A DNA stretch of 64,000 bases from JAVJSU01 sp040219275 (GCA_040219275.1 JAVJSU010000076.1:1-64000), one strand, 5' to 3'; shown: positions 42,851 to 51,922, counted from the first letter of the stretch. Program-made: numbers and translations. Notes: generated by a model not told the origin, from the letters alone.

Positions 42851-42885
42851 AACTAAAAACTAACAACTGTGAACTACCAACTAAT
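42851..42885. repeat. Heptameric tandem repeat, five units
   Basis: Consecutive 7-mers AACTAAA, AACTAAC, AACTGTG, AACTACC, AACTAAT, the clearest tract of this class in the window. It lies just after the dehydrogenase remnant and upstream of the EamA gene. Confidence 0.75.
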
Positions 42886-42972
42886 TCACGCATCTTGTCG
42901 CGCCGATTGTGGCGTATGATGAGAATGCGGAAGTACCAATCATAGCGATCATAATTGGAAGTGTTTATTATT

Positions 42973-44226
42973 ATGTCCGAGTCTCCTTCGTCTCCTTCGA
43001 TGCCCATAGGTGGAGTCGCCGCCGCTTTTTTAACGCCTATATTTCTCGGTATGGCACCGATTTTCGGGAAGCTCGCTATCAGAGCAGGTGCAGACCCGTT
43101 TTCTGTGGCGGCGCTCAGAACGATTGTCGCCGTCGCTTTGCTCTGGGGATTTTATGCCCTGTTTTTGCGGCGCTACATTTACATTTATCCGGCGGGATTG
43201 CTCGGTTGTATTGTGATTGGCGCGGTGAATGGCATCGGGTCGCTCTTTTATTACGGCGGATTGAGTATGCTGGATGCCTCAATGACTCAATTGCTGAACG
43301 GCATGTATCTGCCGCTTGCGGTACTGATTTCCAGTTCTGCCGGTCAAAAGGTGGATTCGCGTACTTATTTGCGGGTGAGCCTTGCATTACTGGCGTTGAT
43401 AATGATTACGGGCTTTAGTCCAACAGAGATCAACTGGACGGGCGTGGGTTTTATGCTCGGTAGTGCCTTGATGTTCGCCGGCACGGTCACACTCAGCCAA
43501 TATGTGCTTTACGAAATGCCATCGCCAACGGTAACGCTCTATGTGCTGACGACGATGGGGGCAATTGTTTGCATCGTCTGGCTAGCCGTCGGGAATCCGC
43601 TCTCGCCGGAGGTGGTTTCTGCCTCGTTTTCACCGATTGTCATACTTGGCATCACAACGGCGCTTTCTCGATTAGCGATGTTCGCTGGAGTTAAGCTGTT
43701 CGGCGGGATGCAAACCGCCATTCTTGCCATCGCGGAGATCGGCGTGGCGCTTACGCTGGCGTTTGTGGTGTTGGGGGATCGTCTGGCGATAGAGCAGTGG
43801 TTCGGTGTGGCGGTGTTATTCGGCAGTATTTTGCTCGTCCGTCAGCGTGATCTTTCTCCCACGGGCTTTAACCCCAATCAACTGATCGTGGCGAATATGG
43901 CGAGCGTGCAATTTCAGCGTATCGCCTTTCATCGCGCATTCGGCACTGATGTGGATGATAACGAACTCGGCACGATGGGGACGATCACCACGCAGGAATT
44001 GGTCGCTATTCAACGCATGATGGGCGCAGAAAGCGGACCGATTGACCCCTTTCCTATCGGCAAAACGCGCCATCTGAATCAGATGACCGCCGCCTTACCG
44101 CCCGATCTCTTCGAGACGCAGGAGGTCGAAATCCCGAAAGAGCTTCGTCAGGAAATCGCGCAGGATGTGGCGGAAGAATTGCACGAATTAATCGAAAACA
44201 GCGAACTCAACGAGCCGGATGATTAG
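42973..44226 (+). CDS. EamA/DMT family transporter with cytoplasmic tail
   Basis: A 417-residue protein: ten membrane helices (two EamA units, about residues 15-150 and 160-300), with the family's N-terminal helix-pair GGVAAAFLTPIFLGMAPIFGK and internal LRTIVAVALLWGFY. After the last helix comes a hydrophilic extension of about 115 residues, rich in Glu at its end (EELHELIENSELNEPDD), uncommon in plain EamA carriers. Substrates of the family include amino acids and other small metabolites. The ATG at 42973 is chosen; the open frame starts earlier with TTG. A terminator shared with flavodoxin follows. Confidence 0.82.
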   Translation: MSESPSSPSMPIGGVAAAFLTPIFLGMAPIFGKLAIRAGADPFSVAALRTIVAVALLWGFYALFLRRYIYIYPAGLLGCIVIGAVNGIGSLFYYGGLSMLDASMTQLLNGMYLPLAVLISSSAGQKVDSRTYLRVSLALLALIMITGFSPTEINWTGVGFMLGSALMFAGTVTLSQYVLYEMPSPTVTLYVLTTMGAIVCIVWLAVGNPLSPEVVSASFSPIVILGITTALSRLAMFAGVKLFGGMQTAILAIAEIGVALTLAFVVLGDRLAIEQWFGVAVLFGSILLVRQRDLSPTGFNPNQLIVANMASVQFQRIAFHRAFGTDVDDNELGTMGTITTQELVAIQRMMGAESGPIDPFPIGKTRHLNQMTAALPPDLFETQEVEIPKELRQEIAQDVAEELHELIENSELNEPDD

Positions 44227-44240
44227 CTGACCGGAATAAA

Positions 44241-44275
44241 AAACCGCCCCGATTATCGAGGCGGTTTGTGTTTTT
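44241..44275. terminator. Bidirectional terminator between convergent genes
   Basis: Perfect 8-bp stem AAACCGCC / GGCGGTTT with T-rich sequence on the right and A-rich on the left, fitting termination of both the EamA and the flavodoxin transcripts. Confidence 0.8.
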
Positions 44276-44291
44276 AGTGGTTTTATTTCGC

Positions 44292-44813
44292 TTAGATGCC
44301 GAAATCTTCTTTGATCCACGCCACCCATTTGTCGATGCGCTTGTCGGTCATGTCTGCCTGTCCGTCGTTGTCTAAGCCCAGACCCATGAAGAAATCGCCA
44401 TCGATTGCCAGCGATTCGGCGAAGTCGTAACTGCGGCGTGACCAATACCCCGCCAGATCCGCACCCTGTACGATCAATTCATCACCGAGTACGCCCATTG
44501 CATCAAGGAAATTGAAGCCATAGCCGTTCTGGTCGCCCAAGCCAAAGAGCGCCACTTTCTTACCTTTAAAATCCATACTGCCTAATTTCGGGAAGAAAAT
44601 TGCCCAGTCATCCTGTAGCTCGCCTGTGTTCCATGTGGGGATGCCCATGATGAGATACTGATAGCCCAAAATTTGCGCGGGTTCGATTGCGCCGATGTTA
44701 TGGACTTCTACCGCATCCACAGTCGGCAGGGCTTCCATCTTCTCTTTAATTTGATAAGCGGCGGTTTCTGTGTTGCCGGTACTGCTCCCATAAATCAAGC
44801 CAATTTTTACCAT
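44292..44813 (-). CDS. fldA: Flavodoxin
   Basis: A 173-residue electron carrier that binds FMN. The phosphate loop is YGSSTGNTE (residues 9-17), the first FMN-stacking loop is PTWNTGELQDDW, and the second is GLGDQNGYGFNFLDA, which shows the extra loop of long-chain flavodoxins. It donates low-potential electrons in reductive pathways; no partner gene is adjacent. GAGGA stands 6 bases before the ATG. Confidence 0.94.
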   Translation of the reverse strand: MVKIGLIYGSSTGNTETAAYQIKEKMEALPTVDAVEVHNIGAIEPAQILGYQYLIMGIPTWNTGELQDDWAIFFPKLGSMDFKGKKVALFGLGDQNGYGFNFLDAMGVLGDELIVQGADLAGYWSRRSYDFAESLAIDGDFFMGLGLDNDGQADMTDKRIDKWVAWIKEDFGI

Positions 44814-45128
44814 AATATCCTCGATCCTTTTCTTCGTATTCGTGACTTACCGTAAATTTACCAAGTTTTTGATAAAGTTGTTAGTCGTTTTAGGTATTCG
44901 TTCGTAGATTGTCGCTTTTTTTAAGCTAAAAGCCAAAGGCTAATGGCTCCAAGTATACCATGTGAAAAATTGCACAGAAACACTTCTTCCCTGTTTGCTA
45001 ATCAAATCCTGATTCGATTTTTATCCAGAGATAGCTATACTCAGGAGAATTGTAAAACGTAAGGGCGAACTGGCAGTTCTCCCCTACAATAGACATATGA
45101 ATACTAACTTTCTTTAGGGAGCAAAAAA
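44814..45128. other. Intergenic region with short repeats
   Basis: Holds a fragment resembling family A words (aagctaaaagccaaaggctaatggctcc at 44925-44952) and a hairpin word gggcgaactggcagttctcc (45063-45085). No gene. AGGGAG at 45115-45120 is the ribosome binding site for the next gene. Confidence 0.5.
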
Positions 45129-46160
45129 ATGCGTTTAGGATTAATGGTCGGCTATTCCGGCTCAAAAATGGAATTACCGTTAGAGATGGTGCAGGAAGCA
45201 GATCGGCTCGGCTACTATGTCGCGTGGACGGCGGAGGCTTACGGCTCGGATTCGATTTCTCCGCTGGCGTGGATCGGCGCGAAAACCGAGAACATTCACC
45301 TCGGCACGGCGATTATGCAGATGCCCGCACGCACCCCCGCCATGACCGCCATGACCGCCACCACGCTCGATCAACTCTCCGGTGGGCGCATGTTGCTCGG
45401 ACTCGGGTTATCCGGTCCGCAGGTGGTGGAAGGTTGGCACGGCACCGCATATGGTAAACCGCTCGGCAAATCACGCGAATATGTGGAGATCGTGCGTAAA
45501 ATTTTCGCCCGTGAAGAACCCCTCACGCATTCCGGCGATCATTATGAGATTCCCTATCAAGGCGACGACGCGACGGGACTCGGTAAGCCGTTGAAGAGCA
45601 TCCTGCACGGGCGACAAATCCCGATTTATCTCGCGTCTATCGGACCGAAAAATGTCGAACTCACCGCTGAAGTTGCCGATGGTTGGTTGCCGATTTTCTT
45701 CTCGCCGGAGTTTTACGATGACACCTTCAAAGATCAGGTTGATGCAGGATTCGCCAAAGCGGGCAACGGCAAATCGCTGAAAAACTTCGACATCGCGCCA
45801 TCGGTACAGGTCGTGATTGACGATGACCTCGAAACCGCGTGGAATCAGGTGCGTCCGATGTTGGCGTTGTATATCGGCGGGATGGGGGCGAAGGGCAAAA
45901 ATTTCTATACTGATCTGGCGAGTCGTTTTGGCTTTGAGGCAGAAGCCCTGCATGTTCAGGATTTGTTCCTCAGCGGGCAGAAGGGCGAGGCGATGATGGC
46001 GATCCCAACCGATTTGATCGATCAAGTGGCGCTGTGTGGCTCGAAAGACCGCATCAAAGACCGCATCCAAATCTGGAAAGACACGGACATCGTGACCACG
46101 CTCAATATCCAGACGACGGACATCGAAACCGTGCGCGTCATGGCGGAGTTGGTGCTTTAG
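45129..46160 (+). CDS. LLM-class F420-dependent oxidoreductase
   Basis: A 343-residue luciferase-like barrel protein. Typical stretches: MRLGLMVGYSG, EADRLGYYVAWTAEAYGSDSI, IHLGTAIMQMPARTPAMTAM, TLDQLSGGRMLLGLGLSGPQ, PIYLASIGPKNVELTAEVADGWLPIFF. These match the F420-using branch (SGP-x-V-E-W-HG near the cofactor) rather than FMN-dependent bacterial luciferase. It is expected to oxidise or reduce a small organic substrate with coenzyme F420. AGGGAG lies 8 bases upstream. No neighbouring gene suggests the substrate. Confidence 0.9.
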   Translation: MRLGLMVGYSGSKMELPLEMVQEADRLGYYVAWTAEAYGSDSISPLAWIGAKTENIHLGTAIMQMPARTPAMTAMTATTLDQLSGGRMLLGLGLSGPQVVEGWHGTAYGKPLGKSREYVEIVRKIFAREEPLTHSGDHYEIPYQGDDATGLGKPLKSILHGRQIPIYLASIGPKNVELTAEVADGWLPIFFSPEFYDDTFKDQVDAGFAKAGNGKSLKNFDIAPSVQVVIDDDLETAWNQVRPMLALYIGGMGAKGKNFYTDLASRFGFEAEALHVQDLFLSGQKGEAMMAIPTDLIDQVALCGSKDRIKDRIQIWKDTDIVTTLNIQTTDIETVRVMAELVL

Positions 46161-46164
46161 GAGC

Positions 46165-46196
46165 AGTTGTTAGTGATTAGTTTTTAGTCGTTAGTA
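46165..46196. repeat. Heptameric tandem repeat
   Basis: Four units GTTAGTG, ATTAGTT, TTTAGTC, GTTAGTA. Its first 24 bases are identical to 156-179. Confidence 0.75.
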
Positions 46197-46320
46197 AAGA
46201 CTGATTACGACAAATTGGGAGATTTTGGTATTCCCCTTTTGAAGATTATGTAGGAAGAAAGCCCTGATCGCATCATTTGTGGCATAATAGAAGCGAGTGG
46301 CGTTTAGTTCAGGATAAACG

Positions 46321-46914
46321 ATGACTGACGAAATTCAGGTTCAGCGATTACCCGCGCCCGGCACACCCATGACGGCGACGGATTTTGCCAATTTACCGGA
46401 AACGATGACCCGCATCGAATTGATAAACGGTGTGGTGGTCTATCCGCACGGCTATGGAGAAGGCGACATGGCACCCGCACCGCAGATTAGTCATCAGATG
46501 GTCACGGGCAAGACATACGCGTTATTGCTTAAACTTGACCTTAATGGCACGGTTTTGATTGCGCCGGTGGATGTCAAATTGCCGGATAGCTCGACCATTC
46601 AACCGGACGTGTTATGGATTGCGCCGGATAGCCTTTGTGTGATTGAACGTCAGCGAATCGTCGGTGCGCCTGAATTGATGGTAGAAGTTATCTCACCGGG
46701 TTCAGAACGCTACGACAAGGTAGATAAGTTTCGCCTTTACGAGAAAAACGGTGTGAAAGAATATTGGATCGCTCATCCTGAAGCAAAATATCTGGAAGTG
46801 TGGCAACTGATTAATGGGCTGTTCCAGAAGTCTGGCATCTATAAAATGGATGAGTCCTTCACATCGCCTCTGCTACAAAAAGTGATTCATTTAGCCGAGA
46901 TTTTCGCGCTGTAA
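46321..46914 (+). CDS. Uma2 family endonuclease-fold protein
   Basis: A 197-residue member of the Uma2 (DUF820) group with a restriction-endonuclease fold: an opening FANLPETMTRIELINGVVV, a QPDVLWI stretch, then ELMVEVISPGSERYDKVDKF and RLYEKNGVKEYWIAHPE. The Asp/Glu-x-Lys-like catalytic pattern is spread over the QPDVLW and VEVIS strands. These proteins are abundant in Chloroflexota and Cyanobacteria; their target is unknown. AGGA lies 7 bases before the ATG. A terminator follows. Confidence 0.9.
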   Translation: MTDEIQVQRLPAPGTPMTATDFANLPETMTRIELINGVVVYPHGYGEGDMAPAPQISHQMVTGKTYALLLKLDLNGTVLIAPVDVKLPDSSTIQPDVLWIAPDSLCVIERQRIVGAPELMVEVISPGSERYDKVDKFRLYEKNGVKEYWIAHPEAKYLEVWQLINGLFQKSGIYKMDESFTSPLLQKVIHLAEIFAL

Positions 46915-46938
46915 AATACCTTAATCCACAGAAAACAC

Positions 46939-46973
46939 AACACCCGCCGGACTCATATCTGGCGGGTGTTTTT
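46939..46973 (+). terminator. Rho-independent terminator
   Basis: Perfect 10-bp stem AACACCCGCC / GGCGGGTGTT followed by five T, 25 bases after the Uma2 gene. Confidence 0.9.
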
Positions 46974-47116
46974 ATTCGTGTGTGATTTGTTTTCCGGCGA
47001 TTGCACCACGATTTCGCCGTCTAACCTCTACAAAAGCGCTTTGTTGAGTACAATGAGCGCAATAGACGAGTTTCAACTTAATGTCTAATTTCTGGAAAGT
47101 GTCAGGAGAACGATTG

Positions 47117-48358
47117 ATGCGTAAATGGTTATTACTCTTACTCATCCTAACCGTCACAGCGCCCATCGTCGCACAAGAAACGCCGGAAGCCAATGCCGGA
47201 CGTGGTTGGCGGGCATGGCTGTTCAATGCAAATTCCGGCTTGGTGACGGTGGTGGATCAACAGGGCGCGGTGGTGAATGAATTTACCCTGCCACTCTCGC
47301 AAGCCTTTAATTACTACGGGCAGAATATTGCCGTGTCGCCGTCTGGCTCGCATATTTTGTACACGGCGATAGATACGAGTGCGGATATTGCCAATCAGCA
47401 GGTGTTCGTTTATGACGTGAATGCCCAATTTATCGCCGCCACCTATCCGTTAGAACTCGGCGCACAGGCGACCACCTTAGATGTCCGCGTGGATAGCGCC
47501 CTCTTCGATGAAGCCACACGGCATGTTGCGTTTGGTTATGTTATCACGTCAGAAACGATGGTCGGGTGGGAAGTGGTGGTGCTGGATTACAACACAGGCA
47601 TTGAAGAAACCGTGCTCACAGCGGAGAGTGCGCCTGCCTCAATCATTCCAGCCGACGGTCTCATCGTGCCGGTGATTCGTGCCTTTGACGGCGTGAACGT
47701 AACCTTCACGGCGGTCTTTTATGCAACCGGTGGGGCGGCAATGTATCCGTCGTATGTTTGGGATACCACCTCAAACACCCTCATGCCCACCGAGATTTTT
47801 ACCAGCATCGGTGCAGATGTTTTGCCGGAAACACGTGAGGTTATCGCGCCAACCTTCATGGAAAGTATGTCCACCGCCGCCTTACCCGCCGAACCGGGCT
47901 TTACCGTTCAGCAAAACGTCGTGACGGTTTATCAACCCCAGACCGCGACCCGCCATGTCTTTTATAACGATGCGGACAAGGTGATTGATAATGTGCGCTT
48001 CGTGCAGGACGGCGAACGTATTGCCATCAGCCGTTATGATGCGGTGACGGATACCCCCGGCTTGTGGCGCGTGATTGAGCGTGATGGAACGATTGTCGGC
48101 GAGACACAAATCTCCAACTCGGTCTTTAATGTGTTCGGCACACCGGATGGCATGGTCTATCTTGATCTTGCGGAGGGTCCGGCGCTCGTCCACATCAACA
48201 CGCGGGATGATAGCCTGTCGCAGGAGGTCATCTGGACGGGCGAGATGCAGACTTTCCCTGTGCTCGTGGCGGTTCAACCGGATGTGATCGTCGCCGCACA
48301 GGAAGCCGTTGCCTATGGCGATTGGGTGCAACTCACTGACCCTGAACCGATTGAGTGA
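47117..48358 (+). CDS. Secreted beta-propeller-like protein
   Basis: A 413-residue protein. The signal peptide MRKWLLLLLILTVTAPIVAQ gives cleavage near residue 20. The rest is all-beta in pattern, with recurrent strands such as IAVSPSGSHILYTAI, QDGERIAISRYDAV and FGTPDGMVYLDL, consistent with a propeller like the other four in the window but less regular. AGGAGA is 7 bases before the ATG at 47117, and the frame extends upstream without support. No enzymatic motif was found. Confidence 0.68.
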   Translation: MRKWLLLLLILTVTAPIVAQETPEANAGRGWRAWLFNANSGLVTVVDQQGAVVNEFTLPLSQAFNYYGQNIAVSPSGSHILYTAIDTSADIANQQVFVYDVNAQFIAATYPLELGAQATTLDVRVDSALFDEATRHVAFGYVITSETMVGWEVVVLDYNTGIEETVLTAESAPASIIPADGLIVPVIRAFDGVNVTFTAVFYATGGAAMYPSYVWDTTSNTLMPTEIFTSIGADVLPETREVIAPTFMESMSTAALPAEPGFTVQQNVVTVYQPQTATRHVFYNDADKVIDNVRFVQDGERIAISRYDAVTDTPGLWRVIERDGTIVGETQISNSVFNVFGTPDGMVYLDLAEGPALVHINTRDDSLSQEVIWTGEMQTFPVLVAVQPDVIVAAQEAVAYGDWVQLTDPEPIE

Positions 48359-48371
48359 TGGGTTAAATAAT

Positions 48372-48551
48372 GTCAGTTCTGGATAAGCAAACGATCATGA
48401 ATGACAGTCGTTTTGCGGGAAAATACCTTGACTATCCGAGCTTTTGGCTCTTAGCTTTTAGCAAAAGCATTGTTTTTTTCAAACTAAAAGCCAAAAGCTA
48501 ACGGCTAAAAGCTATATTTCCCGAATGGTCACCTTAAACAGAATTCGGGTT
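48372..48551 (+). repeat. Dispersed repeat family A, copy 2
   Basis: About 180 bases matching 2457-2636 in full, same orientation, same ends (gtcagttctggataagcaaa ... cagaattcgggtt) and the same aaaagccaaaagctaacggc core. It lies 13 bases after the stop of the propeller gene, as copy 1 lies after another plus-strand gene. Confidence 0.85.
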
Positions 48552-48620
48552 GAATAGCGATCCCCCAACACAACCAAAATGCCCCTCGCGCAACCTCGCG
48601 GGGGGCGTTACAATGCGCGT

Positions 48621-49391
48621 ATGCCAACACCATTTACACATCTAGAAATTGCCCAACGCTTGCTCCGTGATGAGGACATACCGGAAGTTTATTTGCGTTT
48701 GCTAAATGCGGAGCGTCCAGCGTTTTTGCTGGGCAACATCGCGGCGGATGCACGGGTCGGCAATGGTGCGCCGCGTGAAACCACCCACTTCTATCTGTAC
48801 GGGCAAGATATTCAAGGGCGGGTGTGGCGCAAAATGGTGGCGGAAAATCCACGCTTGCTCACCCCGAACAGTCCGGCACATCGGGCGTTCATCGCCGGTT
48901 ATGTCGCCCATCTGACTGTCGATGAAACGTGGTCAATCCGCATGGTGATGCCCCATTTTGTGGAGCGCGAATGGGCGGATAGAATGCAACGTTTTTATAT
49001 GCTCCATATGATCCTGATTGCGATGGATGAGCGTGATTTGCCCCGCATAGAGTCATGGCAACCGGACACGCTGAATGCCGCTACGCCGGAAAATTGGCTG
49101 GATTTTATCCCTGATGACGATTTGCAAGCGTGGAAATCCCTCATCTATGAGCAGATCAAACCGGATGGCATCGTCAAGACCCTTGATATTTTCGGCGCAC
49201 GGGTGGCGAAACCGCCGGAGGAATTACGCGCTCTGCTGGATTCCGACGAAGCGATGCAAGCCAATCTGTGGGATCATATTTCCAAGCCTACGCTCAATGC
49301 GGTTGAACAGGCGTGTTATAACGAAGCCCACGATCAGCTGATGGTGTATCTGCGCGAGACAGAACCCGCCAATCACCAGGGCAAAGGATGA
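48621..49391 (+). CDS. Zinc-dependent phospholipase C-like protein
   Basis: A 256-residue helical protein with the pattern of the zinc-dependent phospholipase C fold: MPTPFTHLEIAQRLL at the start (His near residue 6), FLLGNIAADAR, ETTHFYLY and FIAGYVAHLTVDETW, supplying His and Asp residues in the positions expected for metal binding. There is no signal peptide, unlike secreted PLC, so it is probably a cytoplasmic metallohydrolase of unknown substrate. The ATG at 48621 was preferred over the upstream one (48579), which adds a non-family tail. Confidence 0.75.
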   Translation: MPTPFTHLEIAQRLLRDEDIPEVYLRLLNAERPAFLLGNIAADARVGNGAPRETTHFYLYGQDIQGRVWRKMVAENPRLLTPNSPAHRAFIAGYVAHLTVDETWSIRMVMPHFVEREWADRMQRFYMLHMILIAMDERDLPRIESWQPDTLNAATPENWLDFIPDDDLQAWKSLIYEQIKPDGIVKTLDIFGARVAKPPEELRALLDSDEAMQANLWDHISKPTLNAVEQACYNEAHDQLMVYLRETEPANHQGKG

Positions 49392-49461
49392 GCAACAGAT
49401 TTCAGCGAGAAAACGTATTGTAATTAGCAGTTTATTCACAGACTTATAGGTATCAAAAATA

Positions 49462-50181
49462 ATGACCCAACGTTTCCCCACATTCAACCCGCGTGAGTTG
49501 ATCCGCCGCACGATTTATGACCTCACCCGCCCGCGCCTGATTAAACAATTTATATGGTTGGCGCTGTTCTGGGTGGTGGTTGCCGTGAGCATCTTACTGA
49601 ATATCGACTACCTCAAAACCACCTATCCAAATCCCGTTTTGCCGGATGACCGCCTGCTTGATCTGTTTACGCAAAATGATACCTTCATCTGGGTGGCGGA
49701 AATATTTAGTTCCGTAGAAGTCGCGCTGGTCGTTTTTATTTTGTGGACGCGTGGATTTAAAGGCGCGCCGTATCTGCTATTTATGATGGGGTTGATGTTC
49801 ATGTTGCGTGGTTTTGTCATCACATTGACTCCGCTGGCACAGATTCAGCCACCGTCAGAAATTTACGCGGAGAGCCACATCATCGCGCAGATGTTTTATC
49901 ATGGTATGTTCTTTTCAGGGCATACTGCCAGCGCATTTATACAGGCATTTTATTTCAAGGGGCATCGTCTGCGCCCGTTGATTTTTCTGGTGGCATCTAT
50001 ACAAGCCATTTCTTTGATTATCAGCCATTCGCATTATTCGATTGATGTCGTCGGCGGGTTATTCGTCGCGTATTTCGTCTCTCATTTTGATTGGATGCGC
50101 CTCGTGCCACCGTTTTTGCGTCAGGTCAAAGTGATGCCGTGGTACGTGGATGCTGAAGATCAACAGGGCTTGGTTGCTTAA
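49462..50181 (+). CDS. PAP2/sphingomyelin-synthase-like lipid phosphatase
   Basis: A 239-residue protein with about six membrane helices. Catalytic residues fit the PAP2_C (sphingomyelin synthase-like) pattern: His154 in FFSGHTASAF, and His191 and Asp195 in SHSHYSIDVVGG. The first half has a helix (33-50) and a helix pair near 85-125 like other PAP2_C proteins. It should transfer or hydrolyse a phosphate head group on a membrane lipid. It follows the phospholipase-like gene by 70 bases, so the two may share a lipid-related job. A terminator follows. Confidence 0.82.
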   Translation: MTQRFPTFNPRELIRRTIYDLTRPRLIKQFIWLALFWVVVAVSILLNIDYLKTTYPNPVLPDDRLLDLFTQNDTFIWVAEIFSSVEVALVVFILWTRGFKGAPYLLFMMGLMFMLRGFVITLTPLAQIQPPSEIYAESHIIAQMFYHGMFFSGHTASAFIQAFYFKGHRLRPLIFLVASIQAISLIISHSHYSIDVVGGLFVAYFVSHFDWMRLVPPFLRQVKVMPWYVDAEDQQGLVA

Positions 50182-50197
50182 ACGCATTTTATGCAAA

Positions 50198-50240
50198 AAC
50201 ACAAAAGGACGATCTCATGTCATGATCGTCCTTTTGTGTT
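50198..50240. terminator. Long perfect-stem terminator
   Basis: Perfect 17-bp arms AACACAAAAGGACGATC / GATCGTCCTTTTGTGTT with a 9-base loop. It follows the PAP2 gene and precedes the end of the convergent gene at 50264, so it probably serves both. Confidence 0.88.
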
Positions 50241-50263
50241 CAGTCAGGCATAAACAATCCCCC

Positions 50264-50494
50264 TCATACCTGATGATGTTGATCCCATATGTCGTGAACA
50301 AAATCTAAGATTTTTGTCACGGAATAAGCTGTTATATACACAAGCGTTCCGAGGGTGGCGACCCATAAAAGCACCATCAACGGCGAGGTCGGATTTGTGA
50401 CTGTCTCATGCAGGATATACCCGCAGATTGCCATCATCACGATGACCGCTTCTGTAACCCCGAATGTCGTCCGGTTAAATTCTTTCAGGTTCAT
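50264..50494 (-). CDS. Small two-helix membrane protein
   Basis: A 76-residue protein with membrane segments near 13-30 (TEAVIVMMAICGYILHE) and 38-60 (PLMVLLWVATLGTLVYITAYS), and a polar tail (DIWDQHHQV). I do not recognise a family. The ATG at 50494 has GGAGG 5 bases upstream, a strong site, so it is very probably translated. Confidence 0.65.
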   Translation of the reverse strand: MNLKEFNRTTFGVTEAVIVMMAICGYILHETVTNPTSPLMVLLWVATLGTLVYITAYSVTKILDFVHDIWDQHHQV

Positions 50495-50571
50495 TGTCAC
50501 CTCCGTCTGTCAAAAGAGAGACACCTCACGGACGAAGAGATCTCCACGAAAAATCCAATTTAGGGAAGGAC

Positions 50572-50590
50572 GGTATGGGTACTGCCCATA
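50572..50590. other. Inverted repeat upstream of the small membrane protein
   Basis: GTATGGG / CCCATAC with a 5-base centre, about 80 bases before the minus-strand start at 50494. It could be an operator or leader hairpin; nothing else supports it. Confidence 0.35.
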
Positions 50591-50773
50591 CATCAATAAC
50601 TTCGCGGTTCTCATATTTGTTCGGTGGGTCTGTCGCTCCGGCGTGTCTCTCATTTGCGTGCATTTTAAGGTGCTTCTGTAACGCTTTTTGTTATCCTTAT
50701 TATACCATTCAACCTGAATTTCTCCCTGATAGATGTCATGATCGCAGGGTGACATTCATTCAAATCGCGTGAT

Positions 50774-51205
50774 TTACGGGGTATTTTGCAGGCGATGGAT
50801 CAGCCCTGCTACAATAAATGTGGTGAGCCAATTTACGGCGAAATCATAAAGCGAAGCGTTACGATCTGCGAGGGCGGTCTGTAGAAATTCGGTCACTATG
50901 CCGAGAGTCAGCGCGATCAGCACGCTGATGATGAGCGCCCGCCGTGATGGAAGCGTAAACACAAATGCCCACCACCATACGAACGTCAATCCAGCAAAAC
51001 CGATGATATGTCCCGCCGTCAGCATCACTTCGCGCAGAGGATCGGGGTCGCCGGGAGGCGCGGCAGGTCCGACCACAGGCTGACTGCTGGATTGCAACAG
51101 GGCGACCATCAAAGTGATTGTCCAGCCAAGCGCGATGGCATAACGAAACAGCCGTTGATTGACTAATGGATGAAGGAATTGTGGCGTTTTCAGTGTATGT
51201 ATCAT
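50774..51205 (-). CDS. VanZ-like membrane protein
   Basis: A 143-residue protein with four membrane helices. VanZ-family features: an early helix YAIALGWTITLMVALLQSSS, a HIIGFAGLTFVWWWAF helix with the conserved His and Phe, then GIVTEFLQTALADRNASLYD, FAVNWL in the last part. The name comes from a teicoplanin-resistance protein, but most chromosomal members are of unknown function. The start is either 51205 (chosen) or 51235. Confidence 0.78.
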   Translation of the reverse strand: MIHTLKTPQFLHPLVNQRLFRYAIALGWTITLMVALLQSSSQPVVGPAAPPGDPDPLREVMLTAGHIIGFAGLTFVWWWAFVFTLPSRRALIISVLIALTLGIVTEFLQTALADRNASLYDFAVNWLTTFIVAGLIHRLQNTP

Positions 51206-51315
51206 ACGCCTGATTATACAGGAGCAACACGGCATGTTACTTGACGATTACGCGACGATATAACAGGTTAGCCATATAGCTGATTAGCGACTACAGTATT
51301 TCAAACGGAGCAACC

Positions 51316-51891
51316 ATGAAGATTTTTATGCTGTTTCTAGCATTACTTGTACTTTCAGGCTGTCTCGCTGATGAAGCCCCACAACTTCCATCAGAAGCAT
51401 TGGAAGGTAGTAAATTCGACTTGATGCCTGCGAATTGGATGCACTCAGAAATCAGAACAAATAACGATTATCGATCAGAAATCACATACACAAGATCATT
51501 CAGTAGTGGCACACCAAGATTCGCCTCAGCCTATGTTGATCTTGCTTTATATTCAAATGAGGAAGATGCCAGTGAGGCATATCGTCGCTTTGAGGATAAC
51601 GTCTTTTATGATCGAATCGGTTTCGGTACGACTTGGTATCTGCCCGATCAGTTGATAATTAATTCTGTGCATGCTGACCAATATCGGGTTGATTGCACGG
51701 AAGTTGACCGAAATGTTGAAACAGTTACAGGCTGTAATTTTTGGGCGCAATATGGACGTTGTAACCTTTTATTTGTAGCCCATATCAGCCCATTGGACGA
51801 ACAAACTTACGACACCTACTCGCAGATCATCGAAGAAAATATCAGTGCGTGGATAGAGACTGTGGATTACTGCAATTATGAGGGTGCATAG
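51316..51891 (+). CDS. Hypothetical lipoprotein
   Basis: A 191-residue protein with a lipoprotein signal (MKIFMLFLALLVLSGC; lipobox LSGC, Cys16). The mature part is polar, with a conserved-looking pair of Cys (VDCTEVDR and TGCNFWAQYGRCN). No family recognised. CGGAG stands 8 bases before the ATG. It is followed after 31 bases by another short lipoprotein-like frame. Confidence 0.7.
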   Translation: MKIFMLFLALLVLSGCLADEAPQLPSEALEGSKFDLMPANWMHSEIRTNNDYRSEITYTRSFSSGTPRFASAYVDLALYSNEEDASEAYRRFEDNVFYDRIGFGTTWYLPDQLIINSVHADQYRVDCTEVDRNVETVTGCNFWAQYGRCNLLFVAHISPLDEQTYDTYSQIIEENISAWIETVDYCNYEGA

Positions 51892-51922
51892 GTTAATATT
51901 TCTTAGCTATTTAGGAGTGAAA

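Noticed and set aside
50510..50755. 81-codon minus-strand frame upstream of the small membrane protein.
   Set aside because: No ribosome binding site, charged random-like sequence, and it contains the GTATGGG hairpin.
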